Positions 8,884 through 17,903 of a stretch of DNA of 64,000 bases are shown in pieces. Location of the stretch: assembly GCF_033878955.1 (NCBI RefSeq), contig NZ_CP138858.1:496001-560000 (forward strand). Reading direction: 5' to 3'. A model generated the notes under the pieces. The model saw only the letters and a program-made list of their open reading frames with translations. It ran no database searches and had not been told where the DNA came from. A program made the position numbers and the translations under genes. This stretch comes from Coraliomargarita algicola (GTDB taxonomy: Bacteria > Verrucomicrobiota > Verrucomicrobiia > Opitutales > Coraliomargaritaceae). The stretch's first letter is position 1; each line of letters begins with the position of its first letter.

Positions 8884-10067
8884 AGCTTCGGGCACGCCTT
8901 CCAGCTCAAGCACAATGGTTGTTGCAATCGGATCGGTCAAAGGCACCGGTAATCCTCGTAAATACAAACGGTCTTCCGTCTGTTCAAACTCAACATCTTG
9001 ACCGCTCTCGAGGAATTGCGCCGAGATTACACGATTCTTGATCTCCGCATAGCAGAGCTCAGCTCCAGTGCTTTTAAAGATGTTCATGTAAATTTTATTT
9101 CCCTTCTGAGTGACCTTCCCCCAATTATTCCATGAGAATGGGCACTTCTCGCTAGCGTAAATAGCTTCACCATTACGCTTGAGCCAGTCGCCAGCCTCTC
9201 GCAGAATTTTCACTGATTCCTCCGGCACAGTACCGTCACTCTTGGGACCAATGTTTAGAAGCAAGTTCCCCCCTGCCGCGCCGTATCGGTGAGCATCTGA
9301 ATAACATCATTCGCCTGCTTCCAATTGGAATCCCCGGCATGAAAGCCCCAATTGTCGTTCAAGGTCATACAGGCTTCCCACTTGATATCATGCTGCGGTG
9401 GCTTGATGGCCTGTTCGCAGACCTCCACATGAAAAGGCTCACCATTGCGTTCATTGATCAAAATATCTGGCTGTAACGCAATGACAGCTTCATTCACCTC
9501 TTGGCTATGCAAGTCATCGGGAATACAGCCATCATACCACAAGTAATCAATCTTACCATAGTTGGACATCAGCTCAATGAGTTGTGCTTTATAATGCTCA
9601 ATGAAACGTTCACGATGCGCTGCGCTTTCCCAATCCCCCTCATTCGGCCAATCACGGAAAAACGGACCCGGATAGTCGGGATGATACCAGGACGCAGGCG
9701 AGAAGTAAAAACACACTTTCAAGCCAAACTCACGAAATGCTTCCACAAAAGGGCCCACGAGGTCCCTTTTAGGTCCATAATTGCCAGCATGAAAATCACT
9801 GGTTTGGGTCGGCCACAGTGCGAAACCATCATGGTGCCGTGTTGTCAATACGGCGTACTTCATGCCCGCATCCTTAGCCAACTGCGCCCATGCTCTGGGA
9901 TCATAGTTCTCTGCTTTAAAATTACTCACGTAGCGCTGCTTATACTCTTCAAAGGGTATGCGCTCGCGATTAGCAAACCACTCACCACGTGCAGCGTATG
10001 AATAAACACCCCAGTGAATAAACATGCCATAACGGGCATCATCAAACCAATTGGTTTCTTTCGTCAT
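8848..10067 (-). pseudogene. GH29 alpha-L-fucosidase, split by a one-base frameshift
   Basis: Family GH29 fucosidase removing alpha-L-fucose from glycans. The upstream part (from ATG 10067) contains FIHWG, TRHHDGFALW and the WYDG segment whose Asp (~179) corresponds to the catalytic nucleophile. It stops early after RQGGTCF at 9255. The second frame continues directly with LLLNIGPKSDGTVPEE, the well-known segment that follows ARQGGN in this family. Adding one base to the run of six C at 9268-9273 restores a continuous 406-aa protein of normal family length. Everything else is intact, so this is either a sequencing error in a homopolymer or a very recent inactivation. No signal peptide. It is the last gene after the ABC transporter genes, 37 bp behind the ATPase gene. 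Confidence 0.9.
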
Positions 10068-10104
10068 ATTCAAAAAATCTCTATGTTATCAAACTGCAAG
10101 CATG

Positions 10105-11235
10105 CTAAGCTTTAAGCACTTGCTCTGTAGCCTGATCAAAGAGCGCAACGCGCTCTTGATTAAATTTAAGATGAACGGTTTGCCCCACCTTAAACGCATG
10201 ATCTGCTTCAACCTTCGCAATAAATGAACGGCCAGCGAGTGTATTTAGGTATAGATAAGTTTCCGCTCCCATAGGCTCAGACACATCAAGTACTGCATCG
10301 ATACTATCCGCGCCTTTAGTATCCGAGACTTCAATGTGCTCGGGGCGCACTCCAAATACGGCCGGTTGAGTGCCTTGTTTTGCTGCGATTGCTTTCAAAT
10401 GCGGCTCCAATCGAATCTTAAAAGGCTGCTCATTTCCGCCCTCTTCGGCTTCAGTAAAATAAGCGTATCCCCCATCAAGCTGTAAACTACCAGGAAAGAA
10501 GTTCATAGGAGGGGAGCCGATAAATCCAGCAACAAACATATTCTGAGGATCGTTATACAACTGCAGGGGTTCATCGACTTGCATGATGTTTCCATCCTTC
10601 ATCACACAAATGCGATCCCCCATAGTCATGGCCTCCACTTGGTCGTGCGTCACATAGATCATGGTCGCGTTCAGCCGTGCATGTAGCCGTGAAATTTCAG
10701 TGCGCATTTGGACGCGCATTTTGGCATCCAAATTAGAGAGTGGCTCATCAAAAAGAAACACGTCTGGCTTACGAACGATCGCGCGCCCTACAGCAACACG
10801 TTGACGCTGTCCCCCAGAGAGCGCTTTAGGCTTACGATCCAACATCGAAGTGAGTCCAAGTATTTCGGCCGCTTCATCGACGCGACGTTTGATCTCGTCG
10901 CGAGGCGTCTTGCTTAACTTCAATCCGAAAGCCATATTGTCAAATAAGGTCATGTGCGGATATAAGGCGTAATTTTGAAAGACCATCGCGATGCCACGAT
11001 TCTTGGGCTCGACATCGTTCATAATCTGATCGCCGATTTTAAGCGTGCCTCCAGTAATTTCTTCGAGCCCAGCAATCATGCGTAAAGTCGTCGACTTACC
11101 ACAGCCCGAAGGTCCGACAAAGACCATAAATTCCTTATCGCGAATTTCGAGATCGATTTCTTTAACAGCGCGAAAGCTATCCTTTTTGCCGGGACTATAA
11201 GTTTTATCGAGTTTGCTAAGCGTAACAGTAGCCAT
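10105..11235 (-). CDS. ABC sugar importer ATP-binding protein (UgpC/MsmX type)
   Basis: A 376-aa ATPase that energises carbohydrate ABC importers. Walker A GPSGCGKST (~41-49), signature LSGGQRQRVAVGRA, Walker B FLFDEPLSNLDAK and the switch His in THDQVEAM are all present. A C-terminal TOBE/MalK-like regulatory region (residues ~240-376, GVRPEHIEV) follows. It comes after the two permease genes and the binding-protein gene on the same strand, so it most likely serves that transporter, although ATPases of this type can serve several importers. Confidence 0.95.
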   Translation of the reverse strand: MATVTLSKLDKTYSPGKKDSFRAVKEIDLEIRDKEFMVFVGPSGCGKSTTLRMIAGLEEITGGTLKIGDQIMNDVEPKNRGIAMVFQNYALYPHMTLFDNMAFGLKLSKTPRDEIKRRVDEAAEILGLTSMLDRKPKALSGGQRQRVAVGRAIVRKPDVFLFDEPLSNLDAKMRVQMRTEISRLHARLNATMIYVTHDQVEAMTMGDRICVMKDGNIMQVDEPLQLYNDPQNMFVAGFIGSPPMNFFPGSLQLDGGYAYFTEAEEGGNEQPFKIRLEPHLKAIAAKQGTQPAVFGVRPEHIEVSDTKGADSIDAVLDVSEPMGAETYLYLNTLAGRSFIAKVEADHAFKVGQTVHLKFNQERVALFDQATEQVLKA

Positions 11236-11237
11236 AT

Positions 11238-11330
11238 TTTGAAGTTTGAAGGTGGACGTGGGAAGTTTGAAACTGAGGTGGGTTAGGAATGTTCAGTATT
11301 CAAGGTTCAAGGTTGGACGTTCAAGGTTCG
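11238..11330 (-). repeat. Degenerate short tandem repeat between permease and ATPase genes
   Basis: The 108-bp gap holds many imperfect copies of words such as GAAGTTTGAA, GGTGGACG and TTCAAGGTTC strung together, ending in a small GCGCC-AGA-GGCGC hairpin (11330-11342) just after the permease stop codon. The low-complexity wording is unlike the rest of the operon. A related-looking but different word repeat lies at 55738-55791. It may be slippage-prone spacer DNA; no function can be read. Confidence 0.6.
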
Positions 11331-11343
11331 CGCCAGAGGCGCT

Positions 11344-12183
11344 CTAGCCTTTCACAGCACCAGCGGAGAGACCTTTGACGAAGAATTTCATCGAGAACAG
11401 AAAGATAATTAAAAGAGGGACCGAACTAATGGCATATCCTGCCATCAATTGACCATATTGCTTCACGTATTCTCCATCGAGACGGAACAGTCCAACAGGA
11501 ATTGTCAGCAATTGATCATCGCGCAAAAGCAATAAGGGAAGAATCGTGTTATTCCAGGAACCAAGAAAGTCCATAATACAGGTCACCGATATAATCGAAG
11601 CAGAGAGCGGTAAAATAATATGTCGGATCTGCTGCAAGTGGCCGGCGCCATCCAATTGTGCAGATTCAAAAAGCTCCTTAGGTATATCTTCGATAAAATT
11701 TCGCAGAATAAACACTCCGGCAACCTGCCCCCCCACAGAAGCCATCAGCACCAGTGCCCATAGATTATTCACCAAGCCCATACTGCGCAACAAATCGAAC
11801 AGCGTCACCAGCGCAGCCACAGTGCCAGGCAAGAACATAGTCGCCATGACCATGTAGAAAATAAGATTTTTGCCCGGAAAATCATAACGAGCGAGTGCAT
11901 AAGAGCACATGAGAACGATACAAAGTGTAATCGTGGTCCCGAGGAAAGATACAAAGATTGAATTACAAATGTAACCGCTGACGGTATCCCATCCAATCGC
12001 CCAATTATTCCAATTCCAGCTCGCGATAGAATCAAAAAACCAAGGATTTGCGAGGAACTGTTCGTTACTCTTAAAGCTCACGACAACCATCACATACAGT
12101 GGAAAGAAGGCGAACACGAGTACGAAGGCGAGATAGCCAAGCTTGATCAACTCGCTAAATTTATTCTGAGTTTTTGGAGTCAT
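11344..12183 (-). CDS. ABC sugar importer permease (MalG-like)
   Basis: A 279-aa inner-membrane subunit with six predicted helices. The ATPase-docking EAA loop reads ELFESAQLDGAGHLQQIRHIILPLS, in line with MalG-type CUT1 permeases. N-terminal helix (YLAFVLVFAFFPLYVMVVVSF) and length are normal. It lies between the MalF-like gene and the ATPase gene on the same strand, 47 bp after the former, so all belong to one importer. Confidence 0.95.
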   Translation of the reverse strand: MTPKTQNKFSELIKLGYLAFVLVFAFFPLYVMVVVSFKSNEQFLANPWFFDSIASWNWNNWAIGWDTVSGYICNSIFVSFLGTTITLCIVLMCSYALARYDFPGKNLIFYMVMATMFLPGTVAALVTLFDLLRSMGLVNNLWALVLMASVGGQVAGVFILRNFIEDIPKELFESAQLDGAGHLQQIRHIILPLSASIISVTCIMDFLGSWNNTILPLLLLRDDQLLTIPVGLFRLDGEYVKQYGQLMAGYAISSVPLLIIFLFSMKFFVKGLSAGAVKG

Positions 12184-12230
12184 CTGTGGGATATTATAAG
12201 TTCTATAGTCAAAGTGTGTATATGCTCGGC

Positions 12231-13742
12231 CTACTTATCGACTTTCACGTATTTCTGGTAAACAATGGTCAGCAATAAAATGATGACAAAGAGCACCATT
12301 CCGAGCGCACAGGCGTAACCAAAGCGCCCTTCGGTGAAGGCGGCACTAAACATGTAAAGTCCCGGCACCATTCCTTTACCACCAGGACCGCCATCAGGCC
12401 CTAGCAAAATCAAGAAAATCTCATAGGTCGTGAGCGTTGCGATAGTCATAAAGATCAGGTTAATGCGCACTTGCGTCATAATCAGTGGCAGTTCGATCTT
12501 TGTAATCATTCCCAGCGGACTCACTCCATCCAGTTCCGCCGCCTCATACACATCCTGAGATATGTTTTGCAAACCAGAAAGGTAAATCAGCACCCCAACA
12601 GTCCCGACCCAGGGGAAGCCCCAGAAGAGAATCGCAGGAATCACAAGATCCTTATTCCCGAGCCAAGCAGGTGTTCCATTTGCAAACTGTCCATTGGGCT
12701 GTGTCCAGATATTAGCTAAAAAGATGAAGAGAATGCCCACGCCCAACATACACCCTGCAATCGCCTGAAAATAAGGCCGTGAGGTGTATTCATCCTTCTT
12801 CATTCGAAGTAATTCAAACAATCCTAATGTAATCAACATGGCCAATGGTAGCCGCCACATTTCTTGCCAAAAGACGCCAATGCCGCCTAGTAGTAGAAAG
12901 GGCCAGGCGATCCATGCGCCTTGCATGCGGCAGGCACAAACAAACATCCACAACAAAACTGATATTGCGAATATCAACACCTTTAGGTCAGTCGGGTCTG
13001 CCTGAAGGCCGAGTATGGCATTGGCAAGCGGTAACAATGAAGCGCCCACCAATAATACAATGTAATCCCCCCAACGGGACGCATCGTGCTGCTTCCGCTT
13101 ACTGATTGCGAATATGAAAGCCCCGAGTATGATCAAGCCACCCAAGCCACCAAAAATGGGGCCGATGACGCCGTTTTGAATTGGGGCTAAGGTCGCCGAT
13201 AATTTTGGCATAGCGCTATCCATCCAATTCAACAAGTGCATGCCACCTGTCATATTAAGAAAGCGATTCACCAAACCAAAATCAGGGTCATAAAAGTTTT
13301 TCCAGATCAAGAGGAACACCATGCCTGGGATGATCATCGGAATCACAAAACAAACCTGAATATAGTATCGCAGTCGATCGTTCTTGAGTCGATTCAACGC
13401 TATAGCCGCGAGAATACCTGGCCAGAGCTTAAACAAGTTGGCAACCAGTAGGATACCGACCAACTTAAAGGACTGCCAAAACATAGGATCCGAGAACGCT
13501 TCCTTAAAATTACGCAGCCCGATAAATTCCTCCACTGTTGGCGGTTGCCAGCGAAAGAAAGACATCAGAAAGACATCAAATTTGGGATAATAACTGAATA
13601 TCAGCAGCGACAATGAGGTGGGAAGCACCAATAAATAGAGTGCCAAAAAGAGCTTACTTTTCTGGAACAGCTTGGCACGCAATTGACCTTTATTGTGGGC
13701 AGCGGGCACGGCAACAGGCGGAAGTTTGGATTGAATGGGCAT
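12231..13742 (-). CDS. ABC sugar importer permease (MalF-like) with a large membrane insertion
   Basis: A 503-aa partner permease. The first part (~residues 30-170) looks like the start of a MalF/UgpA-type subunit (LYLLVLPTSLSLLIFSYYP; FVIPMIIPGMVFLLIWKNFY), and the end (~370-503) carries the EAA loop DVYEAAELDGVSPLGMITKIELPLI. Between them lie ~180 residues with several extra hydrophobic segments that ordinary 290-330-aa permeases lack. Unlike E. coli MalF, whose insertion is a soluble periplasmic loop, this one is mostly membrane-embedded. Its role is unknown. Confidence 0.9.
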   Translation of the reverse strand: MPIQSKLPPVAVPAAHNKGQLRAKLFQKSKLFLALYLLVLPTSLSLLIFSYYPKFDVFLMSFFRWQPPTVEEFIGLRNFKEAFSDPMFWQSFKLVGILLVANLFKLWPGILAAIALNRLKNDRLRYYIQVCFVIPMIIPGMVFLLIWKNFYDPDFGLVNRFLNMTGGMHLLNWMDSAMPKLSATLAPIQNGVIGPIFGGLGGLIILGAFIFAISKRKQHDASRWGDYIVLLVGASLLPLANAILGLQADPTDLKVLIFAISVLLWMFVCACRMQGAWIAWPFLLLGGIGVFWQEMWRLPLAMLITLGLFELLRMKKDEYTSRPYFQAIAGCMLGVGILFIFLANIWTQPNGQFANGTPAWLGNKDLVIPAILFWGFPWVGTVGVLIYLSGLQNISQDVYEAAELDGVSPLGMITKIELPLIMTQVRINLIFMTIATLTTYEIFLILLGPDGGPGGKGMVPGLYMFSAAFTEGRFGYACALGMVLFVIILLLTIVYQKYVKVDK

Positions 13743-13769
13743 CAGTCTACGATAAATTTACTTCAATAT

Positions 13770-15611
13770 TTAATATGTTGGATAGGGCTCGTTCGGATAG
13801 AGCTCATGCCACCAACGCTTCAGAAACACACCTTCATCTTCGATAAGGTTCAGATAAGTATTCGAACGTTCACGCGAAGCCGCTCCGGTCGAGCCCAGCA
13901 TCGCCCCCAATCGTTCAACAGACATAGAGCGTTGATTGGCCCTGGACTTATCCAATTGCTGCTGCAACGTAGTGACCCAAGCCTTTCGAATACCAATACT
14001 AGAATCCTCAAACACCCGTGTGATTCGTTCTGCCATTGCAGAATAATCAATATCACCAGCAATAAAAAGCTTAACCGTAGAGGTCCAAACATTACGCAAG
14101 GCCATTGGCACGTTCGAACTACCAACACTTAAGGCGAAGTCTTTAGGAACCCCCTCCGCGATCGGCAGGAATGCTTCCACATCCTCAGGGGCCTTGGTAC
14201 CACTAATGACTGGTAGCCATCCAGCCCGCTGCGCAAATCCTTCATTAATCCGATGCGATGAAATAAAACGGAGAAAATCCAATGCCCAATCAAAATTCGG
14301 CGTTTGCTTGTTGATCGCAAATGGCACCCCACCCTTTGCATCCGCCTCGGAAGCACGCATGGTCAAGACATCCGCCCAACGCTCACCAGCGACTGGAAAT
14401 GGTTCTGGAGTGATTAATACTTCAAAACGATCTGCCGGATTCGAGCGTCCCTGAATGCCTTGATAAATACTCGTCGCATCCCACCCACCGGTGCAAAGGA
14501 TGGCTGCTTGCCCCAATACAAAACGACGCTGTGCTTGTTCACGATCCAGGCCCATGTATCCTTGGGGATAAAATTCTACGAGCAATCGATTAAATTCATA
14601 GTATTCTTGAAGCATCGCAGAGTTGAAGCCCCACACGCCGCGCTCAAACCCTGCGAGCGCTTCAATTGAAGTCGGTTTCTTCCCGAGCTCTAAACTATAG
14701 TCCTGCCACATGCCCGACATCATCTCAGTGGAATATAAACTAGCTAAGCCATTCGCAGCATAGCTACTAGCAGCTACGGGAACCAGATAGTCTAAACCAG
14801 ATGCTTGCTGATAGGCCTTAATCGCAACGCAATAAAGCATCAACTGGCCTAGGGTCTGTGGCTCTGAATTATTGGACAACCACTCCACTCCACTCTCTTC
14901 CGGCAAAAAGCCGTTTTCATTGTCAGGAGTACGCCACACGGATTGCATCCACTCAGGTTGCGGTTGCTGCTGAGCAAGCTTGGCTGAGAATTCTTTCACA
15001 GCCTGCAAAATACTCATATTATAAATCATCCGCGTGCCTCCCCAAGTGCAGATGGGAATCGCATAGTAATCACTTAAAGTCTCCTCATAGCCTCCTTGCA
15101 AACCGTCAAAAAATGTATCCCGCCAAGGTGTTTTCGATAGACTATTGGCAAAATCATCTGGCAAACTTGGCAGTTGATACTCCGGGGCATTATAAGGATT
15201 GGGGGTTTCAACATGACTACCGAGTGGTGTATAAAACTTTGCCAAGGCGTTCCCCTTAACCAACTCCGACTCCCGTTTCACCGCAATATCAGGAGCCGTC
15301 CCGCTAATCAAGTGCACATTCATAAACTGGTTATATACTTTTTCAGCAATGGGGGATTGCATGACAGTCACCCCTGCAGCTTGCACTTCCGGCAACGCAT
15401 TATACTCCTCCATCACCCACTCTAAAGCTTCGCGAAAACCAGGTTCCAATTGCCAGTGTGCCACACGAATCACACGAGCACCTCCCTCTGCGCCACCGTC
15501 CCCCGTCTGTCCGGATACAATATAAAAACGAACAGCACTAACGATAAACGCTCCGAACAAAAGTGCGATCGCCAACCAATTGGTATTAAACTTAGAGAAA
15601 ATATTTTTCAT
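13770..15611 (-). CDS. ABC sugar importer substrate-binding protein
   Basis: A 613-aa extracellular solute-binding protein of the CUT1 (maltose/multiple-sugar) class. It begins with an uncleaved-looking hydrophobic anchor at residues ~12-34 (WLAIALLFGAFIVSAVRFYIV) and no lipobox. The periplasmic part starts VIRVAHWQLEPG, a typical first beta strand. At 613 aa it is clearly longer than the usual 400-450, hinting at a large oligosaccharide ligand. It follows the TPR lipoprotein gene by 23 bp and precedes the permease genes, the standard importer order. Confidence 0.88.
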   Translation of the reverse strand: MKNIFSKFNTNWLAIALLFGAFIVSAVRFYIVSGQTGDGGAEGGARVIRVAHWQLEPGFREALEWVMEEYNALPEVQAAGVTVMQSPIAEKVYNQFMNVHLISGTAPDIAVKRESELVKGNALAKFYTPLGSHVETPNPYNAPEYQLPSLPDDFANSLSKTPWRDTFFDGLQGGYEETLSDYYAIPICTWGGTRMIYNMSILQAVKEFSAKLAQQQPQPEWMQSVWRTPDNENGFLPEESGVEWLSNNSEPQTLGQLMLYCVAIKAYQQASGLDYLVPVAASSYAANGLASLYSTEMMSGMWQDYSLELGKKPTSIEALAGFERGVWGFNSAMLQEYYEFNRLLVEFYPQGYMGLDREQAQRRFVLGQAAILCTGGWDATSIYQGIQGRSNPADRFEVLITPEPFPVAGERWADVLTMRASEADAKGGVPFAINKQTPNFDWALDFLRFISSHRINEGFAQRAGWLPVISGTKAPEDVEAFLPIAEGVPKDFALSVGSSNVPMALRNVWTSTVKLFIAGDIDYSAMAERITRVFEDSSIGIRKAWVTTLQQQLDKSRANQRSMSVERLGAMLGSTGAASRERSNTYLNLIEDEGVFLKRWWHELYPNEPYPTY

Positions 15612-15634
15612 AAGGGATAGAAGACGATCATACT

Positions 15635-16558
15635 TTAACGACCAATGCCTAAGCCATGCAGCTCAGGGATTTCAATGCCGGCGTCGGGATATGCTTGAGC
15701 AAGTTGGATGACGCGCTCACGCGCCACAGTGCCATAGGTCCTACGTGGATAATTTTCCACCAAGCGAGTAAACACACGAGCCGCTGTCAGCGCCTCCCCG
15801 GCCTCTTCGGCTAATAGCCCCATTTGCCATAAGGAAACATCAGAATCAGCCGAACGCGGAAAGCCCACCTCCATCGCCCGCTCATAAGGTTCCAATGCCG
15901 CTTTGGGATCATGCGCATAAAAGGCATACAATTGCGCTAAATACTGTGCCATCGTACCCATCCATGGTGACTCCGGCTGTGCAGCCATCTCCGTCTCTAG
16001 TAAGTGGATCGCTTCACGCACCAACTCGGGATCAAAACTCTGAGCCATACTCTGCGCCAGAAAAACGGTCGCTCGAACAGACATTTCCGTGCCGGGAAAT
16101 TGCGTCAACACTTGGCGGTAATAAGCCTGCGCAGTAGCCACATCCTCAGTATCATCGATAAAATCTGCAATCTCTGCCATTCGTCCCAGGTCCAACAACG
16201 AACTCGCGGCCCATTCCGATTCCGGCTCTACAGCAACCACCTGCTTAAAATAGCCTTGAGCTTCCACCAAGGCATCGTGACTGGGAGGACTTTTATGCCA
16301 GGCAGCTAAAGCCAAACTGTACGTAGCCAAAGCCCATTGATCTGAATCTTGCTCTAACTGCGGATGCGCATGCTTTAGCACCTTGTATGCATCCTCAAAA
16401 TTGAAAACGCGCAAATACTCGACACCCGCAGTCACCTGCTCCTCCAATGGCATATTCGCATGCGCTCCATCACCGGAACATCCAGAGAAAGCGACTGCCA
16501 TCCAAAGCATTGAACATAAAACGAGCAGTTGACATTTAGATTGCGTAACAAAGTGCAT
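15635..16558 (-). CDS. TPR-repeat lipoprotein, first gene of the ABC importer operon
   Basis: A 307-aa protein starting with a lipoprotein signal (lipobox FSGC, Cys27) when ATG 16558 is used; a start further upstream at 16648 would bury the signal. The mature part is made of tetratricopeptide-like helical pairs (for example AQAYYRQVLTQFPGTEMSVRA and AARVFTRLVENYPRRTYG). It is membrane-anchored, presumably periplasm-facing. It lies 23 bp ahead of the binding-protein gene on the same strand. TPR lipoproteins are not standard parts of ABC importers; it may help gather glycan or scaffold partners. An FNR-like palindrome lies 77 bp upstream. Confidence 0.85.
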   Translation of the reverse strand: MHFVTQSKCQLLVLCSMLWMAVAFSGCSGDGAHANMPLEEQVTAGVEYLRVFNFEDAYKVLKHAHPQLEQDSDQWALATYSLALAAWHKSPPSHDALVEAQGYFKQVVAVEPESEWAASSLLDLGRMAEIADFIDDTEDVATAQAYYRQVLTQFPGTEMSVRATVFLAQSMAQSFDPELVREAIHLLETEMAAQPESPWMGTMAQYLAQLYAFYAHDPKAALEPYERAMEVGFPRSADSDVSLWQMGLLAEEAGEALTAARVFTRLVENYPRRTYGTVARERVIQLAQAYPDAGIEIPELHGLGIGR

Positions 16559-16634
16559 GAGAAGGCAGACTACAGGGAAAAGGGTAAAACAATTACGTAA
16601 ATACGTAGTGATCTCTTTTTTATTGGCAACAAGA

Positions 16635-16648
16635 TTGATGTAGATCAA
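16635..16648 (-). promoter_or_regulatory. FNR/CRP-like palindrome, copy 1
   Basis: A perfect inverted repeat TTGAT-N4-ATCAA (TTGATCTACATCAA on the minus strand). It is centred ~83 bp upstream of the TPR lipoprotein start and ~145 bp upstream of the divergent GntR gene. A 17-base stretch around it is identical to the site at 24379-24392 before the sialate esterase gene. TTGATNNNNATCAA is the established FNR/ANR consensus; which regulator binds here is inference. Confidence 0.5.
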
Positions 16649-16786
16649 TTTAAAAAAGACGTTTTACCCAAAAAAGTATCGCAGGGGCCAGGGCAGAGCC
16701 GCGATAGAATCCTTGCTTTACATTAATGCCCCCCAAATCCATGTGTTGCACAGGCTCCGCATAAAAGTAATCTAATATTCTCCACA

Positions 16787-17896
16787 ATGAAAGAAAGCCC
16801 GAGAACAGCACGCAGCAAACAACCCTACGTCATCCAAATGGTCACCAAGATGGCCAAGGAGTATGGCCCCGGAGCGAAACTTCCGACTGCGCAGAAGCTA
16901 GCCAAGCAGCTCGGCGTCACCCTGACCACACTCGATCGGTCACTGGGTAAACTGGAAAGCAAAGGAGTGATCCACAGGCGGCAAGGCAGCGGAATCTACG
17001 TTTGCGAGAATTCATTTAGCAAAAATATCGGCATGGTTTTTGGCCGCAATATTTTCCAAATGGGCAGCTCCACGTTCTATCTACTATTGCTGCAACACTG
17101 CGAATTAAGAGCCAGCATGGAGCAGGAGCAATTCTCCTTCTACTTATCGCCCCCACAAAGCCCCACTAACACGAGTGCCCATTTCATCAACAACGACCTC
17201 GCTGATTCCATAAAACGAGGCAAACTGGATGGTCTCTTAATTTGTGAAGTCGAAGAGTACGAAGTGGAAGATTGGCTTATAAATCAAGACATCCCAATCG
17301 TCGCACTGTCATCCGGAAACAATTCCATACCCCGAGTCGGGATCGACACCCGAAACCTCATCCACAGCTCCATGCAAGCCTTGGCCGCACAGGGCTGCAA
17401 AACCGTCGGCTTACTCGGAATTCTAGCCCGCGATTATACCATCTTTGAAAAAGCCGCCAAGAAATACCAGTTAGAGATCGTAGATGAATGTGTCATCCAC
17501 CCCGAAGACGAAAAGGCCCCTCCCGTTCACATACACGAAGAACTCGGACTCGACTGGATGCATAAATGCCTGGAACGCTGCGGAGGCGCCCAAGGCCTAC
17601 CGGATGGCTTACTAATCACCGATGACATTCTGGCACGCGGAGCCTGCCTATGCTTAAAGGAATATAAAATCAGGCCCGGCAAAGACCTGCAAATAGCCAG
17701 TCACGCCAACAAAGGCTCCCTAATCCTGGAATACTGGCAAGATGACTTAATTCTAGCCGAAGTGGATCCAGCTGCGATCGTCTCCAGCATGTTTAAAATG
17801 CTCAAAGCACAAATAGCAGGCACCCCACTCAAGCAAAAGGCGGTGCGTATCAAACCCTATATGCGCTTGCCCGAAACAAGCAGCCCACCCTCTTAA
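16787..17896 (+). CDS. GntR-type regulator with LacI-like sugar-binding domain
   Basis: A 369-aa repressor-type protein. Residues ~10-75 form a winged helix (AQKLAKQLGVTLTTLDRSLGKLESKGVIHRRQGSGIYV) characteristic of GntR proteins, and residues ~85-365 a periplasmic-binding-protein fold as in LacI/AraR (IGMVFGRNIFQ at its start). AraR-like regulators of this build sense sugars. It is divergent from the TPR/ABC importer operon, 228 bp apart, and is the likely local regulator of that operon. Confidence 0.9.
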   Translation: MKESPRTARSKQPYVIQMVTKMAKEYGPGAKLPTAQKLAKQLGVTLTTLDRSLGKLESKGVIHRRQGSGIYVCENSFSKNIGMVFGRNIFQMGSSTFYLLLLQHCELRASMEQEQFSFYLSPPQSPTNTSAHFINNDLADSIKRGKLDGLLICEVEEYEVEDWLINQDIPIVALSSGNNSIPRVGIDTRNLIHSSMQALAAQGCKTVGLLGILARDYTIFEKAAKKYQLEIVDECVIHPEDEKAPPVHIHEELGLDWMHKCLERCGGAQGLPDGLLITDDILARGACLCLKEYKIRPGKDLQIASHANKGSLILEYWQDDLILAEVDPAAIVSSMFKMLKAQIAGTPLKQKAVRIKPYMRLPETSSPPS

Positions 17897-17903
17897 CAAT
17901 CAT

